From contig NZ_CP072600.1 in assembly GCF_019891175.1 (NCBI RefSeq), forward strand, positions 1,798,001-1,862,000: a DNA stretch of 64,000 nt, written 5' to 3'. Made by a program: the position numbers and the translations under genes. Within the stretch, counting starts at the first letter, position 1, and each line of letters begins with the position of its first letter. A model generated the notes under the pieces. That model made no database searches and had not been told where the DNA came from. It saw nothing but the letters and a program-made list of their open reading frames with translations. This document shows, one piece after another, positions 18,235 to 27,324 of the stretch. The DNA comes from Leptothermofonsia sichuanensis E412. GTDB taxonomy: Bacteria; Cyanobacteriota; Cyanobacteriia; Leptolyngbyales; Leptolyngbyaceae.

Positions 18235-19950
18235 TCACGATTCTTCTCGCAACTTGCCATCCCTCTGACTATTTTGGGGTACTTGCCAGAGCCGTTCTGC
18301 CGGATGTAATCGGGGCATATACCCATAGGTTTGATCCAGGGTTTTCCTCAACGGTTGGGAGGGGCGAAAGGCGATCGCCGTTGCCCCCCGAATTCTGGCA
18401 TCAAAGTCCGCTGTTTTGACCCAGTTGACATCCCTGTCTGACAGTAAAAGGGGAACCGATTTGTCAAGCAAATAGCTGAGGGAAATTAAGTCACCAGTGT
18501 TGGTAAAGTCATCCCCAATATCACTAATCACGATTGGTGCAGAAGCGTTGCGGATGACCTGAGCGGTTTCCCGGTTGAAGTAGCTCAAATCCTTATTCCA
18601 CCAGGTATAGGAAGCAGCACTGACGGTCAGCGATGCCAGGCTACCCAGGACGAGGAGGACAAAAGAACTGTTCCAGAGCCACAGCTTGACTAAACCGAGA
18701 GACCGGAACTGGGAATCCAGCGTATTGTGCCGCCAGCGGGAGAACCCAGTCGCCAAAAAGTAGGCAACAGCCAGTTGAATCCCGGGATAGCAGGAGACGA
18801 GATAACGGCTAACTGCTGACCGTTTACCGCCTATAATCAGGTCTGGCAGTGCCAGTACCAGAAACGGCACCAGAATAGACGTGACAATCAGAAGCCAGGT
18901 GGAGCGATCGCACCGATGACAGAGTGTGTAAAGGGAAATGCCAATCAACAGCAGGGCTGGAACGCGCAGTAGAAACGTCAACGGATTATTAAAACCTACA
19001 TCCAGGTCAAAGAAGAGGGAAGTAAAGCTGAGGACCCACAGTTTTACCAGGTAATCAATACCAGGAGAAATTTGTGACCAATCGGTTGTTGCCAGTGCCC
19101 GTTGGCGGTTCGTCAGCAGGACCGCCAGCCAGGGCGCAAACAGCATGACTCCGGCGGCGATCGCCAGGCAGAATCGTCGGCATACTCGACCTGGATGGGC
19201 ATATCGGGGCTGTTGCCCAATGGAGCGGCGAGTTTCTGCCAGCACGTCCACACCCACGTAGACCGCCTGCCCCATGACGGTTAGCCCAAAAAATGGTTGC
19301 GTATACAATCCCAACGCAACTGATAATGCATACCATCCCCAGGCAAGCGCCCCCCTCTGGCAGTCTGCTTCTCTGCTTCGCCGCTCCTTCACCGCTCCCC
19401 GGAGTGCCCGTAAAAGTAACCATTGACTGGCAATTACCATGACCGTCAGCAAACTGTACTGTCGGGCTGTCTGGGCAAACAGCACATCAAAGGGCGAGAG
19501 TGCAAGCAGGGCTGTTGCCAGCAGTGCTACCCCATGGGAGGTAAACAACTCCCAGGCAAGGGCGTACATCAACGGCAATGCCAGCAGGCTGATTAAGGCT
19601 GGCAGGAGGCGAGATGGGGTCAGGGAACTGCCGAACCCCTGCATCCAGAAGCGGGCGATCGCAAAGTAGAGCGGCGGATGCTGGGGGTCTTCCACTGCCA
19701 GGGAATGCACCGTATCTGCAAGTGTGCTGGCTGGCTTAATTTGCTGAAACTTTTGCAGTTCGCCAATGGGAATGACGTGGTTCTGGAATAGCGCCTGATC
19801 AATTTCCCCACGGGTGTAACCTGCCGCACGCATTGAAGTATAAACTTCATCGTGCCAGTACACCTTATGGTTGAGGTTAACGAAGCGAAAGACAACACCA
19901 ATCAGCAGCAGAACAACCAGAGTGACCTTCAGCCAGGTGGGGAAACGCAC
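18235..19950 (-). CDS. GT39-type membrane glycosyltransferase
   Basis: 571 residues from GTG at 19950. It is a GT-C fold enzyme related to PMT/ArnT: an N-terminal helix, then a periplasmic loop with the conserved acidic pair in WHDEVYTS (metal/donor binding), QHPPLYFAIARFWM, about eleven further transmembrane helices and a small C-terminal soluble tail. It would transfer a sugar from a polyprenyl-phosphate donor to an extracytoplasmic acceptor. Donor and acceptor are unknown. It is convergent with the truncated Uma2 gene, 30 bases away. Confidence 0.85.
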   Translation of the reverse strand: MRFPTWLKVTLVVLLLIGVVFRFVNLNHKVYWHDEVYTSMRAAGYTRGEIDQALFQNHVIPIGELQKFQQIKPASTLADTVHSLAVEDPQHPPLYFAIARFWMQGFGSSLTPSRLLPALISLLALPLMYALAWELFTSHGVALLATALLALSPFDVLFAQTARQYSLLTVMVIASQWLLLRALRGAVKERRSREADCQRGALAWGWYALSVALGLYTQPFFGLTVMGQAVYVGVDVLAETRRSIGQQPRYAHPGRVCRRFCLAIAAGVMLFAPWLAVLLTNRQRALATTDWSQISPGIDYLVKLWVLSFTSLFFDLDVGFNNPLTFLLRVPALLLIGISLYTLCHRCDRSTWLLIVTSILVPFLVLALPDLIIGGKRSAVSRYLVSCYPGIQLAVAYFLATGFSRWRHNTLDSQFRSLGLVKLWLWNSSFVLLVLGSLASLTVSAASYTWWNKDLSYFNRETAQVIRNASAPIVISDIGDDFTNTGDLISLSYLLDKSVPLLLSDRDVNWVKTADFDARIRGATAIAFRPSQPLRKTLDQTYGYMPRLHPAERLWQVPQNSQRDGKLREES

Positions 19951-20127
19951 GCAGATTAACCCTTCAGTTCACAAGGCATCAATATTAACAGGGGATAGGA
20001 GACGGAATTATTTTTGTTTCTGGCAACCTTTATTTTTCTTAATAAATTAGCTTATACTTTGCAATGTAAGTTTACATCTCTCTTGGTCTGTTTCAAGTCC
20101 CCCTCAAGCAGTGCTTGGAGTTTTTCC

Positions 20128-20796
20128 ATGAAATTTAATCAGGTTCCTGCCATCCTTGGTCTGGCAACTGCCGCTATTGCCCCGGCGATCATCGTTCACT
20201 CTGCGCCAGCCAGTGCTGCCACCTTCCGCCTCTTTTCGGGGGTGACGAGTGTCTTTCTCGATTTGCCGACACTGGAGACGGTTGGTTTATCGCTCACCGG
20301 AGCAAGTGATACGGTTGACCCTGTTTCCAGTGATTTTCTGGTTGGGTTTCCGATTACACCTGCAACGACCTTCACCTTTAGCTTTGACAGTGGGAGTGGT
20401 TTCGCGCCAGTTAGCGGCACAATTGAGCATAGTGGCTCAGTCACATTCAACAATGCACTGACTCTGGGTAATTTCTCCATTGGGTTTGATCCAGCCCGTG
20501 CGGTTGGAGATGCCAGTGGATTCTTCGTGAGAGATACGATTACGCTTGGAGCAATCCTGTTTGATCTGGCAACTCCCAGCAGTCTCACCTTTGCCGATGA
20601 CAATCTGGCAGTTCAAGGAAACCTGCTGGTTTCTCCTGAACTGGCAGGTGTTCTGGGTAACAGTGGTCTTGCTGGGGCCACCATCGGAGTTGCCAGTGTC
20701 AACGGAGAGGCTGTGCCTGAGCCAGCTACGATTATGGGCGTATTGGCTGCCGGTGGATTTTTAGCTGCCAGCCGTCGCCGTGCCCTGAAAAAGTAA
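20128..20796 (+). CDS. PEP-CTERM sorting-signal protein
   Basis: 222 residues from ATG at 20128, chosen because GGAG is 8 bases upstream and the ATG begins a clean signal peptide (VPAILGLATAAIAPAIIV, cleavage near ASAAT). The body is a low-complexity beta-rich exported domain (FRLFSGVTSVFLDL...). The C-terminus has the full PEP-CTERM signal: VPEPAT, a hydrophobic helix and a terminal Arg cluster SRRRALKK. Such proteins are processed by an exosortase and linked to exopolysaccharide export. No exosortase gene is in the window. A perfect 23-bp hairpin starts 8 bases after the stop. Confidence 0.88.
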   Translation: MKFNQVPAILGLATAAIAPAIIVHSAPASAATFRLFSGVTSVFLDLPTLETVGLSLTGASDTVDPVSSDFLVGFPITPATTFTFSFDSGSGFAPVSGTIEHSGSVTFNNALTLGNFSIGFDPARAVGDASGFFVRDTITLGAILFDLATPSSLTFADDNLAVQGNLLVSPELAGVLGNSGLAGATIGVASVNGEAVPEPATIMGVLAAGGFLAASRRRALKK

Positions 20797-20872
20797 GCGT
20801 TGCTGAAAAGCGGGATGAGTTGAAACTTCGTTTCAACTCATCCCGCTTTTCATCCCCAGATTCAGCAATGCC
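20797..20872 (+). repeat. Palindromic dispersed repeat, copy 2
   Basis: Contains a perfect 23-bp stem (20804-20826 with 20830-20852, loop TTC), followed by CATCCCCAGATTCAGCAATGCC. Its inverse complement matches 1940-2015. Being only a few bases after a stop codon, it may also act as a transcription terminator or 3'-end stabiliser for the PEP-CTERM gene. Confidence 0.8.
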
Positions 20873-21048
20873 AAAAAGTAAGAGTAGTCTACTGACGCGA
20901 AGTACGACAATCTTCAGCCCCCCGCTGTCTGGGGGAAGTTAACCATCCAATTCGATTGAAATCCACGAGACACCGGGGATCAATTGTCCGGACTGTTGTG
21001 CGTTGATAACCCAGTGCGCAGAGTGCAAGCGGTTTAGATAGTAACCAT

Positions 21049-23787
21049 TCAGGTCTCCGATTGGGAGTGCTTGCCCAGTTGTTGAATCAGCTTGGCAACC
21101 AGTCCCGTCCACCCGGTCTGGTGGCTGGCTCCAATACCGGCTCCGTTGTCGCCGTGGAAGTATTCGTAGAACAGGATCAGGTCTTGCCAGTGGGGATCAG
21201 TCTGGAATTTCTCAGTACCTCCATAAACGGGACGCTGCCCAACCGGATTTTTCAGAAAGATGCGCGTCAGGCGCTGAGACATTTCAGAAGCGATGTCCCA
21301 CAGTGATCGCATCTGTCCTGAACCTGTTGGGCACTCAACCTTGAAATCATCGCCCAAATAGTGGTGAAACTTTTGCAGGGATTCGATCAGAAGGAAGTTA
21401 ACTGGAAACCAGAGAGGGCCGCGCCAATTGGAATTGCCACCAAACAGTCCACTACTTGATTCTGCGGGTTCGTAATCGACACGGCACTCTACCCCATTGG
21501 CATAGAACGTATAAGGGTGGTCAGCATGAAAACGGGAAACGGCTCGAATACCGTATTCTCCAAAAAATTCGGATTCATCCAGCATTTTTTGGAGAATTCG
21601 TCTGAGCTTGTCCTGGGATACGATCGCCAGTAATCTCCTGGCCTCCAGCCCTTTTGTCTCCATACATGCTACATTGCGTCGCAAATCAGGGCGATTCTGG
21701 ATAAACCATTCGAGTCGTTTTTTAAAGTCAGGGAGTTGCTCCAGGGTTTCGGGTTCCAGGGTTTCGACCGCAAACAGGGGAATCAACCCAACCATCGATC
21801 GCACTTTCATTGCAATCTGTCGATCATCGGGTAAATGCAAGACATCGTAATAAAACCCATCCGCTTCATTCCATAAAGCAACTTCCTGGTCACCAATGTG
21901 GTTCATCGCATCCGCGATATAGAGGTAGTGTTCAAAAAACTTGGTGGCAATGTCTTCGTAAACTGGATTCATCTTTGCCAGTTCCAGGGCGATCGCCAGC
22001 ATATTGAGGCAATACATTGCCATCCAACTGGTTCCATCGGATTGGTCGATATGTCCGCCAGTGGGCAGGTTCGCACTACGATCAAACACACCAATGTTAT
22101 CCAGCCCCAGGAAACCTCCCTGGAAGACGTTGTTGCCCTCTATATCTTTACGATTCACCCACCAGGTAAAGTTGAGCATCAGTTTTTGAAACACGCGCTC
22201 TAAAAACTGGCGGTCTGCTTTGCCATACATTTTTCGCTCGATTTTATATACACGCCAGGCTGCCCAGGCATGAACAGGCGGATTGACATCTCCAAATGCC
22301 CATTCGTAAGCTGGAATCTGCCCATTCGGATGCATGTACCATTCCCGTGTCAATACATCCAGTTGATATTTAGCAAAATCAGGATCAATCATTGCCAGGG
22401 TAATGCAGTGGAACGCCAGATCCCAGGCCGCAAACCAGGGATATTCCCACTTGTCGCACATAGAAAGAATGTCATCGGCATAAAAATGAAACCACTCGCG
22501 ATTCCTGCCCCGTTTTCGTTCGGCGGGGGGTGGCGGAGCCGCGGCATCACCCTTCAGCCAATCTTCAACCACGTAATGGTAGTACTGTTTGCACCACAGC
22601 ATTCCAGCAAAAGCCTGCCGTTGCACAGTTCGCCTGTCTTCGTCCAGTGGAAATGGCGTGATGCGCTGGTAAAATGCATCTGCTTCCTGTTGCCTGGTGG
22701 TGAGAATAGCCTCAAATTTGTGAAAAGGTGATCCTGAATCCTGGATGTCAGAGGTCAGAGCACCAGCCTGGACATTCAATTGGGAATCTGCAACCGGCAA
22801 TCCAAAGCGATCTGGGGGTGCATCCGTGAGTCGCAACTGAATCGTTCGTGATTCTTGCGGTGCAAGAAACAAAATATAATGGACAGCGGCTTTTGTACCC
22901 CGCTGATCCAGGTTCACAGCATCTTTATAACCATTTACCACATAATCATTAATGCCATCCTTTACATAAGCAGATGTATTGGGAGTTCCAAATAGTCGCT
23001 CACGATTGGTTTCATTTTCTGTAAACAGTAATTCGGATTCTCCCCGGGCATATAACCATCGTTTCCCTAACTGGGGATGAACTGCACCCACAATATTGAT
23101 ACCTGCTTTAGCATCTATTCTGTGCAGGATTGGCTTACTCTGGTCACCATTCCATGACCAGGTATTGCGAAACCAGAGCGTTGGCAATAGATGCAGGATT
23201 TTTGCTTCTGATCCTCGATTGATAGCAGTAATTTGGATCAAGATATCTTCAGCGGATTGCTTGGCATATTCCACAAATATGTCAAAGTAGCGATTATCAT
23301 CAAATATACCTGTATCCAGTAGTTCAAATTCTGGTTCTCGTCGATTTCGCCGCCGATTCTCTTCCACCAATTGAGCATAGGGGAATGCCCTGTGGGGATA
23401 CTTATACAGGGCTTTCATGTAAGCGTGGGTGGGGGTGTTGTCCAGATAGAAATAGTACTCTTTGACATCTTCTCCATGATTACCTTCATTTCCAGTTAAT
23501 CCAAATAAGCGTTCCTTCAAAATGGGGTCTTCACCATTCCAGAGCGCGATCGCAAAGCACAACCGCTGATGGTTGTCGGAGATCCCCAATAATCCATCTT
23601 CCCCCCAGCGATAGGCCCGGGAACGCGCCTGATCATGGCTGAAGTAATCCCAGGCAGACCCATAGGGGCTATAGTCTTCACGCACCGTGCCCCACTGGCG
23701 ATCGCTCAGATAGGGTCCCCATCGACGCCAGTGAGCCTGGTGAGTCAGAGCCTCTTCTAACCGGATTTCCTCTTGAGTTTGTGGCAT
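21049..23787 (-). CDS. GH63-type glucosidase family protein
   Basis: 912 residues from ATG at 23787. The sequence follows the (alpha/alpha)6 MGH1-like/GH63 hydrolase family: an N-terminal beta-rich domain ([35 protein letters not shown]), then the catalytic barrel with [38 protein letters not shown] and [15 protein letters not shown]. Acidic residues in WDLAFH and EWAFGD are candidates for the catalytic pair. It probably hydrolyses an alpha-glucosidic bond in a small glycoside or oligosaccharide, perhaps a compatible solute. No signal peptide is present, so it is cytoplasmic. Confidence 0.85.
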   Translation of the reverse strand: MPQTQEEIRLEEALTHQAHWRRWGPYLSDRQWGTVREDYSPYGSAWDYFSHDQARSRAYRWGEDGLLGISDNHQRLCFAIALWNGEDPILKERLFGLTGNEGNHGEDVKEYYFYLDNTPTHAYMKALYKYPHRAFPYAQLVEENRRRNRREPEFELLDTGIFDDNRYFDIFVEYAKQSAEDILIQITAINRGSEAKILHLLPTLWFRNTWSWNGDQSKPILHRIDAKAGINIVGAVHPQLGKRWLYARGESELLFTENETNRERLFGTPNTSAYVKDGINDYVVNGYKDAVNLDQRGTKAAVHYILFLAPQESRTIQLRLTDAPPDRFGLPVADSQLNVQAGALTSDIQDSGSPFHKFEAILTTRQQEADAFYQRITPFPLDEDRRTVQRQAFAGMLWCKQYYHYVVEDWLKGDAAAPPPPAERKRGRNREWFHFYADDILSMCDKWEYPWFAAWDLAFHCITLAMIDPDFAKYQLDVLTREWYMHPNGQIPAYEWAFGDVNPPVHAWAAWRVYKIERKMYGKADRQFLERVFQKLMLNFTWWVNRKDIEGNNVFQGGFLGLDNIGVFDRSANLPTGGHIDQSDGTSWMAMYCLNMLAIALELAKMNPVYEDIATKFFEHYLYIADAMNHIGDQEVALWNEADGFYYDVLHLPDDRQIAMKVRSMVGLIPLFAVETLEPETLEQLPDFKKRLEWFIQNRPDLRRNVACMETKGLEARRLLAIVSQDKLRRILQKMLDESEFFGEYGIRAVSRFHADHPYTFYANGVECRVDYEPAESSSGLFGGNSNWRGPLWFPVNFLLIESLQKFHHYLGDDFKVECPTGSGQMRSLWDIASEMSQRLTRIFLKNPVGQRPVYGGTEKFQTDPHWQDLILFYEYFHGDNGAGIGASHQTGWTGLVAKLIQQLGKHSQSET

Positions 23788-23907
23788 AGTGCGTCTTTCC
23801 CTATACTCAACGTGGAGATTTTTCTGGCATCCTACCGCATCAGTTCCATCTTCTGGCTGAGAGAGGTAAGAATTGTGGATTCAATCAACCGAAAAATTAA
23901 GAACTTT

Positions 23908-23966
23908 ACCACAGAGACACAGAGGGCACAGAGGAATGGCTTTGTATTCCCTGTGTCTCTATGGTG
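23908..23966 (+). repeat. CACAAAG/CTTTGTG dispersed repeat
   Basis: TACCACAGAGACACAGAGGGC...CCCTGTGTCTCTATGGTGAG forms an inverted repeat upstream of the glucosidase gene. It belongs to the element described at 12183-12240. Confidence 0.55.
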
Positions 23967-24034
23967 AGAAGGTTCAGATTATAAAATCCTCATTCCTCCC
24001 TGGGATGGCGATCCTGCCCTGATTGGTAGCCAGT

Positions 24035-24424
24035 TCAGGAGCCATACTTACATCTGGCCAGGGCTTCGCGGAATGCAAAGTCACCGGGCTTTACTCCCCC
24101 TGGCAGGGGTGAACAATAGGCAGGATAAATATCTTCCAGATTGGAACTGGAGCCTGGAATGAGGTTCATTTCAGCGGGTGACATCTGTTTAGATTGCGTG
24201 AATGAGGATCTGCCAGCAGAAGAGGATTGACCCGATGAATGGCAACGGGCGATCGCCTCCAGGTGTTCTCGAATCGATCCTCCGGTCGTGGCAGGGCTTA
24301 AAACCGATGAACAAGCCCTTTCAGCCGCAAAGGCAGTGGAACGAATCGATAAGCCCGCAAAAACGACGGAGACTGATGAGAGACATGTAAGCGTAATCGT
24401 CGTTGCATAGAATAGATTTTTCAT
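24035..24424 (-). CDS. Secreted hypothetical protein
   Basis: 129 residues from ATG at 24424, preceded by AAGGAG 7 bases upstream. An N-terminal signal peptide (MKNLFYATTITLTCLSSVSVVFA) is followed by a Ser-rich region and a small Cys-containing C-terminus (PAYCSPLPGG, REALARCKYGS). There are four Cys in the mature part, which could form disulfides in the periplasm. I do not recognise a family. Confidence 0.65.
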   Translation of the reverse strand: MKNLFYATTITLTCLSSVSVVFAGLSIRSTAFAAERACSSVLSPATTGGSIREHLEAIARCHSSGQSSSAGRSSFTQSKQMSPAEMNLIPGSSSNLEDIYPAYCSPLPGGVKPGDFAFREALARCKYGS

Positions 24425-24920
24425 GACTGCTCTCCTTGTAAATTTGTAGTCCGTGTAATTCTGCACTCAGTCAGAACTCAGCCCTGGAGTAACAAGCCGA
24501 AATTGCTTAAGTGAAATGCTTAAAATATGAGGAAGCTAAAATCGAGCCTGCTATAGATAGGTACTGGTTTCACTTGCTAACCAGTGTGGATGACAATCTT
24601 GAACCACCACTGATAGGTTAATTAGAATTTGCTAAGGACTGAGGCTGTCATAGCCTGTAAACTCACCACAAAGACACAAAGGACACAAAGTAGGTTTCTG
24701 GCGCTCTATGCCATCTCTGGTGCTCTATGCCCTCTGGGCAGGCTACGCCAGTGTGTCTTTTGAGGATCTCTACCACTTCACTTAGCCTGAGCTTTGGGGT
24801 TGAGCCAGCAGGTATCGTATATACAGGTCGAGGGTACCGTGAGCGGTTGAGGGTTTAGTTGGAGTTCACAAGGAAGGTCAAGGATAAGTACCTCCCTTTT
24901 CAACCCATAAAATTAGCTAC
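24425..24920. other. Intergenic region upstream of sensor kinase
   Basis: 496 bases between divergent genes. It holds one CACAAAG repeat fragment (24664-24693) next to a duplicated GGCGCTCTATGCC/GGTGCTCTATGCC. The promoters of both flanking genes must lie here, but I cannot place them. Confidence 0.5.
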
Positions 24921-24926
24921 TTGTCA

Positions 24927-26840
24927 ATGCGTACCCCCAAAGATTTTCCATATTGCATTGTAAAGTTTTATAAATTTGCCTGGTCAGGCTTGTTCTTTTG
25001 CTTTATTCCATCAAACTATGGTAAAAGAACCCTTTTGCAGCAGGCTATGTTGCCCGGACGACCCTCCTCTCAGCAGTCGCTACTCAACCATCCTGATCAG
25101 GAATCAACTTTAACGGTCCCTGGTCAACCATCTGGGGAAAATCAGTTGCTTTCTTCTGTTTTGGACCAGGCGGTTGATGCGATCGCCCTGGTGGATGAGG
25201 GGGGATACTTTATCGAAGTCAACACGGCTGCCTGCAAGCTTTTGGGGTTGACGCCAAAGACTGCATCAACCCATACCCTGTCCAACTTCACAGGAGTTCC
25301 ATTTGACCCCAAACCACAGAAGCCGGGCGATCAGGATGACAACCAACTACCTCAGGAATGTTTGCTGTCCTCTGCAAATGGGGTTCGGCGATATGTGGAA
25401 TATACCCTGACGCCCAATGTGCATCCCAATCGGCACCTGCTGATTTTGCGCGATGTCACTGCCCGCAAAGAACAGACAAATCATGCCCTGCGGCAAGAAC
25501 GACAACGGGTTGAATTGTTTTCGGACGTGACACTGAAAATCCGGCAGTCGCTCCATATCAGGGAAATTCTGCAAACTACAGTGACGGAAGTCCAGCGAAT
25601 TTTGCAGGCTGATCGTGTCCTGATTTACCAGGTCTTGCCCGATGGCACGGGTAAGCCAATCAGTGAGGCAGTCCTGCCTGACTATCCACAGATTGTGGGG
25701 ATGGAGTTTCCAGAGGAGGTTTTCCCGGAGGACTATCAGGCACTGTATGCCCGGGGAAGAGTACGGGCGATCGCCGACGTGCATGACCCTGCTGCCGGAT
25801 TAGCCGCGTGCCTGGTGGACTTTGTAAACCAGTTTGGCGTCAAAGCCAAGCTGATTGTGCCCATCCTACAAACCCTGGATTCTTCTCTTCAACAACCATC
25901 CAAAGCCCAGAATCAGATCTGGGGACTGTTGATTGCCCACCAGTGCAACAGCCCCCGACAATGGACTGACTTTGAACTGGAACTGATGCAACAACTGGCC
26001 GATCAAATCAGTATTGCGCTTGCCCAGGCTCAACTGCTGAGCCAACTGGAAGATAGGGTAGAAGCCCGCACTGCCGAACTCCAACAAGCGAATCGCAGTC
26101 TGCACCAGGAGATTGATGATCGGATACAGGCAGAAGCGGCTTTACGCCGAAGTCACGAGCAAATGCATGAATTGATTTCCCTAGTCAGCCACGAGCTTCG
26201 CACTCCTCTCACCTCCCTGCATAGTGCTTTAAGGATTCTGACTACCGGACAACTGGGCAGCCTCACCAGTGACGGACAGCAAATGCTGGCAATGGCTGAT
26301 GACATTACCGGGCGGCTGATACGACTGGTTAATCGTGTTCTCGATCTGCAACGGATTGAGTCTGGAAATATCACGATGGAGAAGGAAACCTGCGATGCGG
26401 CTCACTTGGTGACTCAGGCAGTAGAGGCGATGCAGTTAATGGCAAAGCAGCATAACATCAGGCTTGTAACCAGACTCTCTCCTATCCAGATCTGGGCAGA
26501 TCCTGACTATATCTTGCAGGCATTAACCAATCTGCTCAGTAATGCCATCAAATTTTCACCACCTGGAGAAACCGTTTATCTGACAGTGGAGCAGCTTGAC
26601 GCCGAAGTGCGGTTCCAGGTCTGTGACCAGGGACAGGGCATCCCAGCCCACAAATTGGAAAGTATTTTTGAGCGCTTCCAACAGGTTGATTCCTCTGATT
26701 CACGCAGAAAAGGAGGCACGGGTTTGGGACTCACGATTTGTCGCAGAATTATAGAGCAACATGGCGGCAGAATTTGGGCAGAAAGTACGCCGGGTAAAGG
26801 CAGCACATTCTGGTTTACCCTGCCAGCATTGCGCCCGTGA
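24927..26840 (+). CDS. PAS-GAF histidine kinase, green/red cyanobacteriochrome-like (RcaE-like)
   Basis: 637 residues counted from ATG 24927; the start is uncertain (TTG 24921 or ATG 25047 are alternatives). Domains: PAS at about 68-185, GAF at about 195-375, coiled coil, HisKA with His422 in SHELRTP, and HATPase with NLLSNAIKFS, DQGQGIP and GTGLGL. The GAF is of the bilin-binding type (GRVRAIADVHD, VKAKLIVPIL, WGLLIAHQC, RQWTDFE). Cys295 sits at the chromophore position and is followed by Leu296 rather than His. With Glu264 and Lys308 this reproduces the protochromic triad spacing I recall for RcaE (Glu217/Leu249/Lys261). In described RcaE and CcaS the PAS follows the GAF; here it precedes it. 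Two regulators and pcyA follow downstream. Confidence 0.85.
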   Translation: MRTPKDFPYCIVKFYKFAWSGLFFCFIPSNYGKRTLLQQAMLPGRPSSQQSLLNHPDQESTLTVPGQPSGENQLLSSVLDQAVDAIALVDEGGYFIEVNTAACKLLGLTPKTASTHTLSNFTGVPFDPKPQKPGDQDDNQLPQECLLSSANGVRRYVEYTLTPNVHPNRHLLILRDVTARKEQTNHALRQERQRVELFSDVTLKIRQSLHIREILQTTVTEVQRILQADRVLIYQVLPDGTGKPISEAVLPDYPQIVGMEFPEEVFPEDYQALYARGRVRAIADVHDPAAGLAACLVDFVNQFGVKAKLIVPILQTLDSSLQQPSKAQNQIWGLLIAHQCNSPRQWTDFELELMQQLADQISIALAQAQLLSQLEDRVEARTAELQQANRSLHQEIDDRIQAEAALRRSHEQMHELISLVSHELRTPLTSLHSALRILTTGQLGSLTSDGQQMLAMADDITGRLIRLVNRVLDLQRIESGNITMEKETCDAAHLVTQAVEAMQLMAKQHNIRLVTRLSPIQIWADPDYILQALTNLLSNAIKFSPPGETVYLTVEQLDAEVRFQVCDQGQGIPAHKLESIFERFQQVDSSDSRRKGGTGLGLTICRRIIEQHGGRIWAESTPGKGSTFWFTLPALRP

Positions 26841-26939
26841 ACCATCAAAACCTGTAGTGATCCAGTTTGGATTTTGAGAGAGGATTCCCAGCAATCCTCT
26901 CTTAAACCTATACTCTCATACCTGATTCAGAACAGCTAT

Positions 26940-27314
26940 ATGTCAACCCGATGCATCCTAATTATTGATGATGAAGAAACCATTCAAACTGTGGTAAGGT
27001 TTGGCATTCGCATGGCAGCCGGTTGGAAAGTATTGACCGCCAGTTCAGGGGCCATTGGCATTCAGACCGCCCAGATCGAAAAGCCCGATGCGATTTTACT
27101 GGATGTAATAATGCCTGACATGGACGGCATCACTGCTTTTAAGGCACTTCAATCCCACCCTGAAACCAGACACATTCCGGTCATTTTTCTCACCGCAAAA
27201 GCACAGGCAACTGAAAAGCGTCAGTTTAGTGATTTGGGAGTCAGTGGCGTTATTACCAAACCGTTCAACGCGCTGGATCTGCCAGAGCACATTGCCCGCA
27301 TTTTGCATTGGTAA
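26940..27314 (+). CDS. Single-domain response regulator (RcaF-like)
   Basis: 124 residues from ATG at 26940; a stand-alone CheY-type receiver. The acidic pocket is IDDE near residue 10, the phospho-acceptor is Asp55 in LLDVIMPDMDG, the switch Thr is in FLTAKA and the Lys is in TKPF. It has no output domain, so it should act as a phosphate shuttle between the sensor kinase 100 bases upstream and the HPt-containing regulator 10 bases downstream. RcaF in Fremyella is a receiver-only protein of this size in the same place in the pathway. Confidence 0.9.
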   Translation: MSTRCILIIDDEETIQTVVRFGIRMAAGWKVLTASSGAIGIQTAQIEKPDAILLDVIMPDMDGITAFKALQSHPETRHIPVIFLTAKAQATEKRQFSDLGVSGVITKPFNALDLPEHIARILHW

Positions 27315-27324
27315 TCATCAAACT

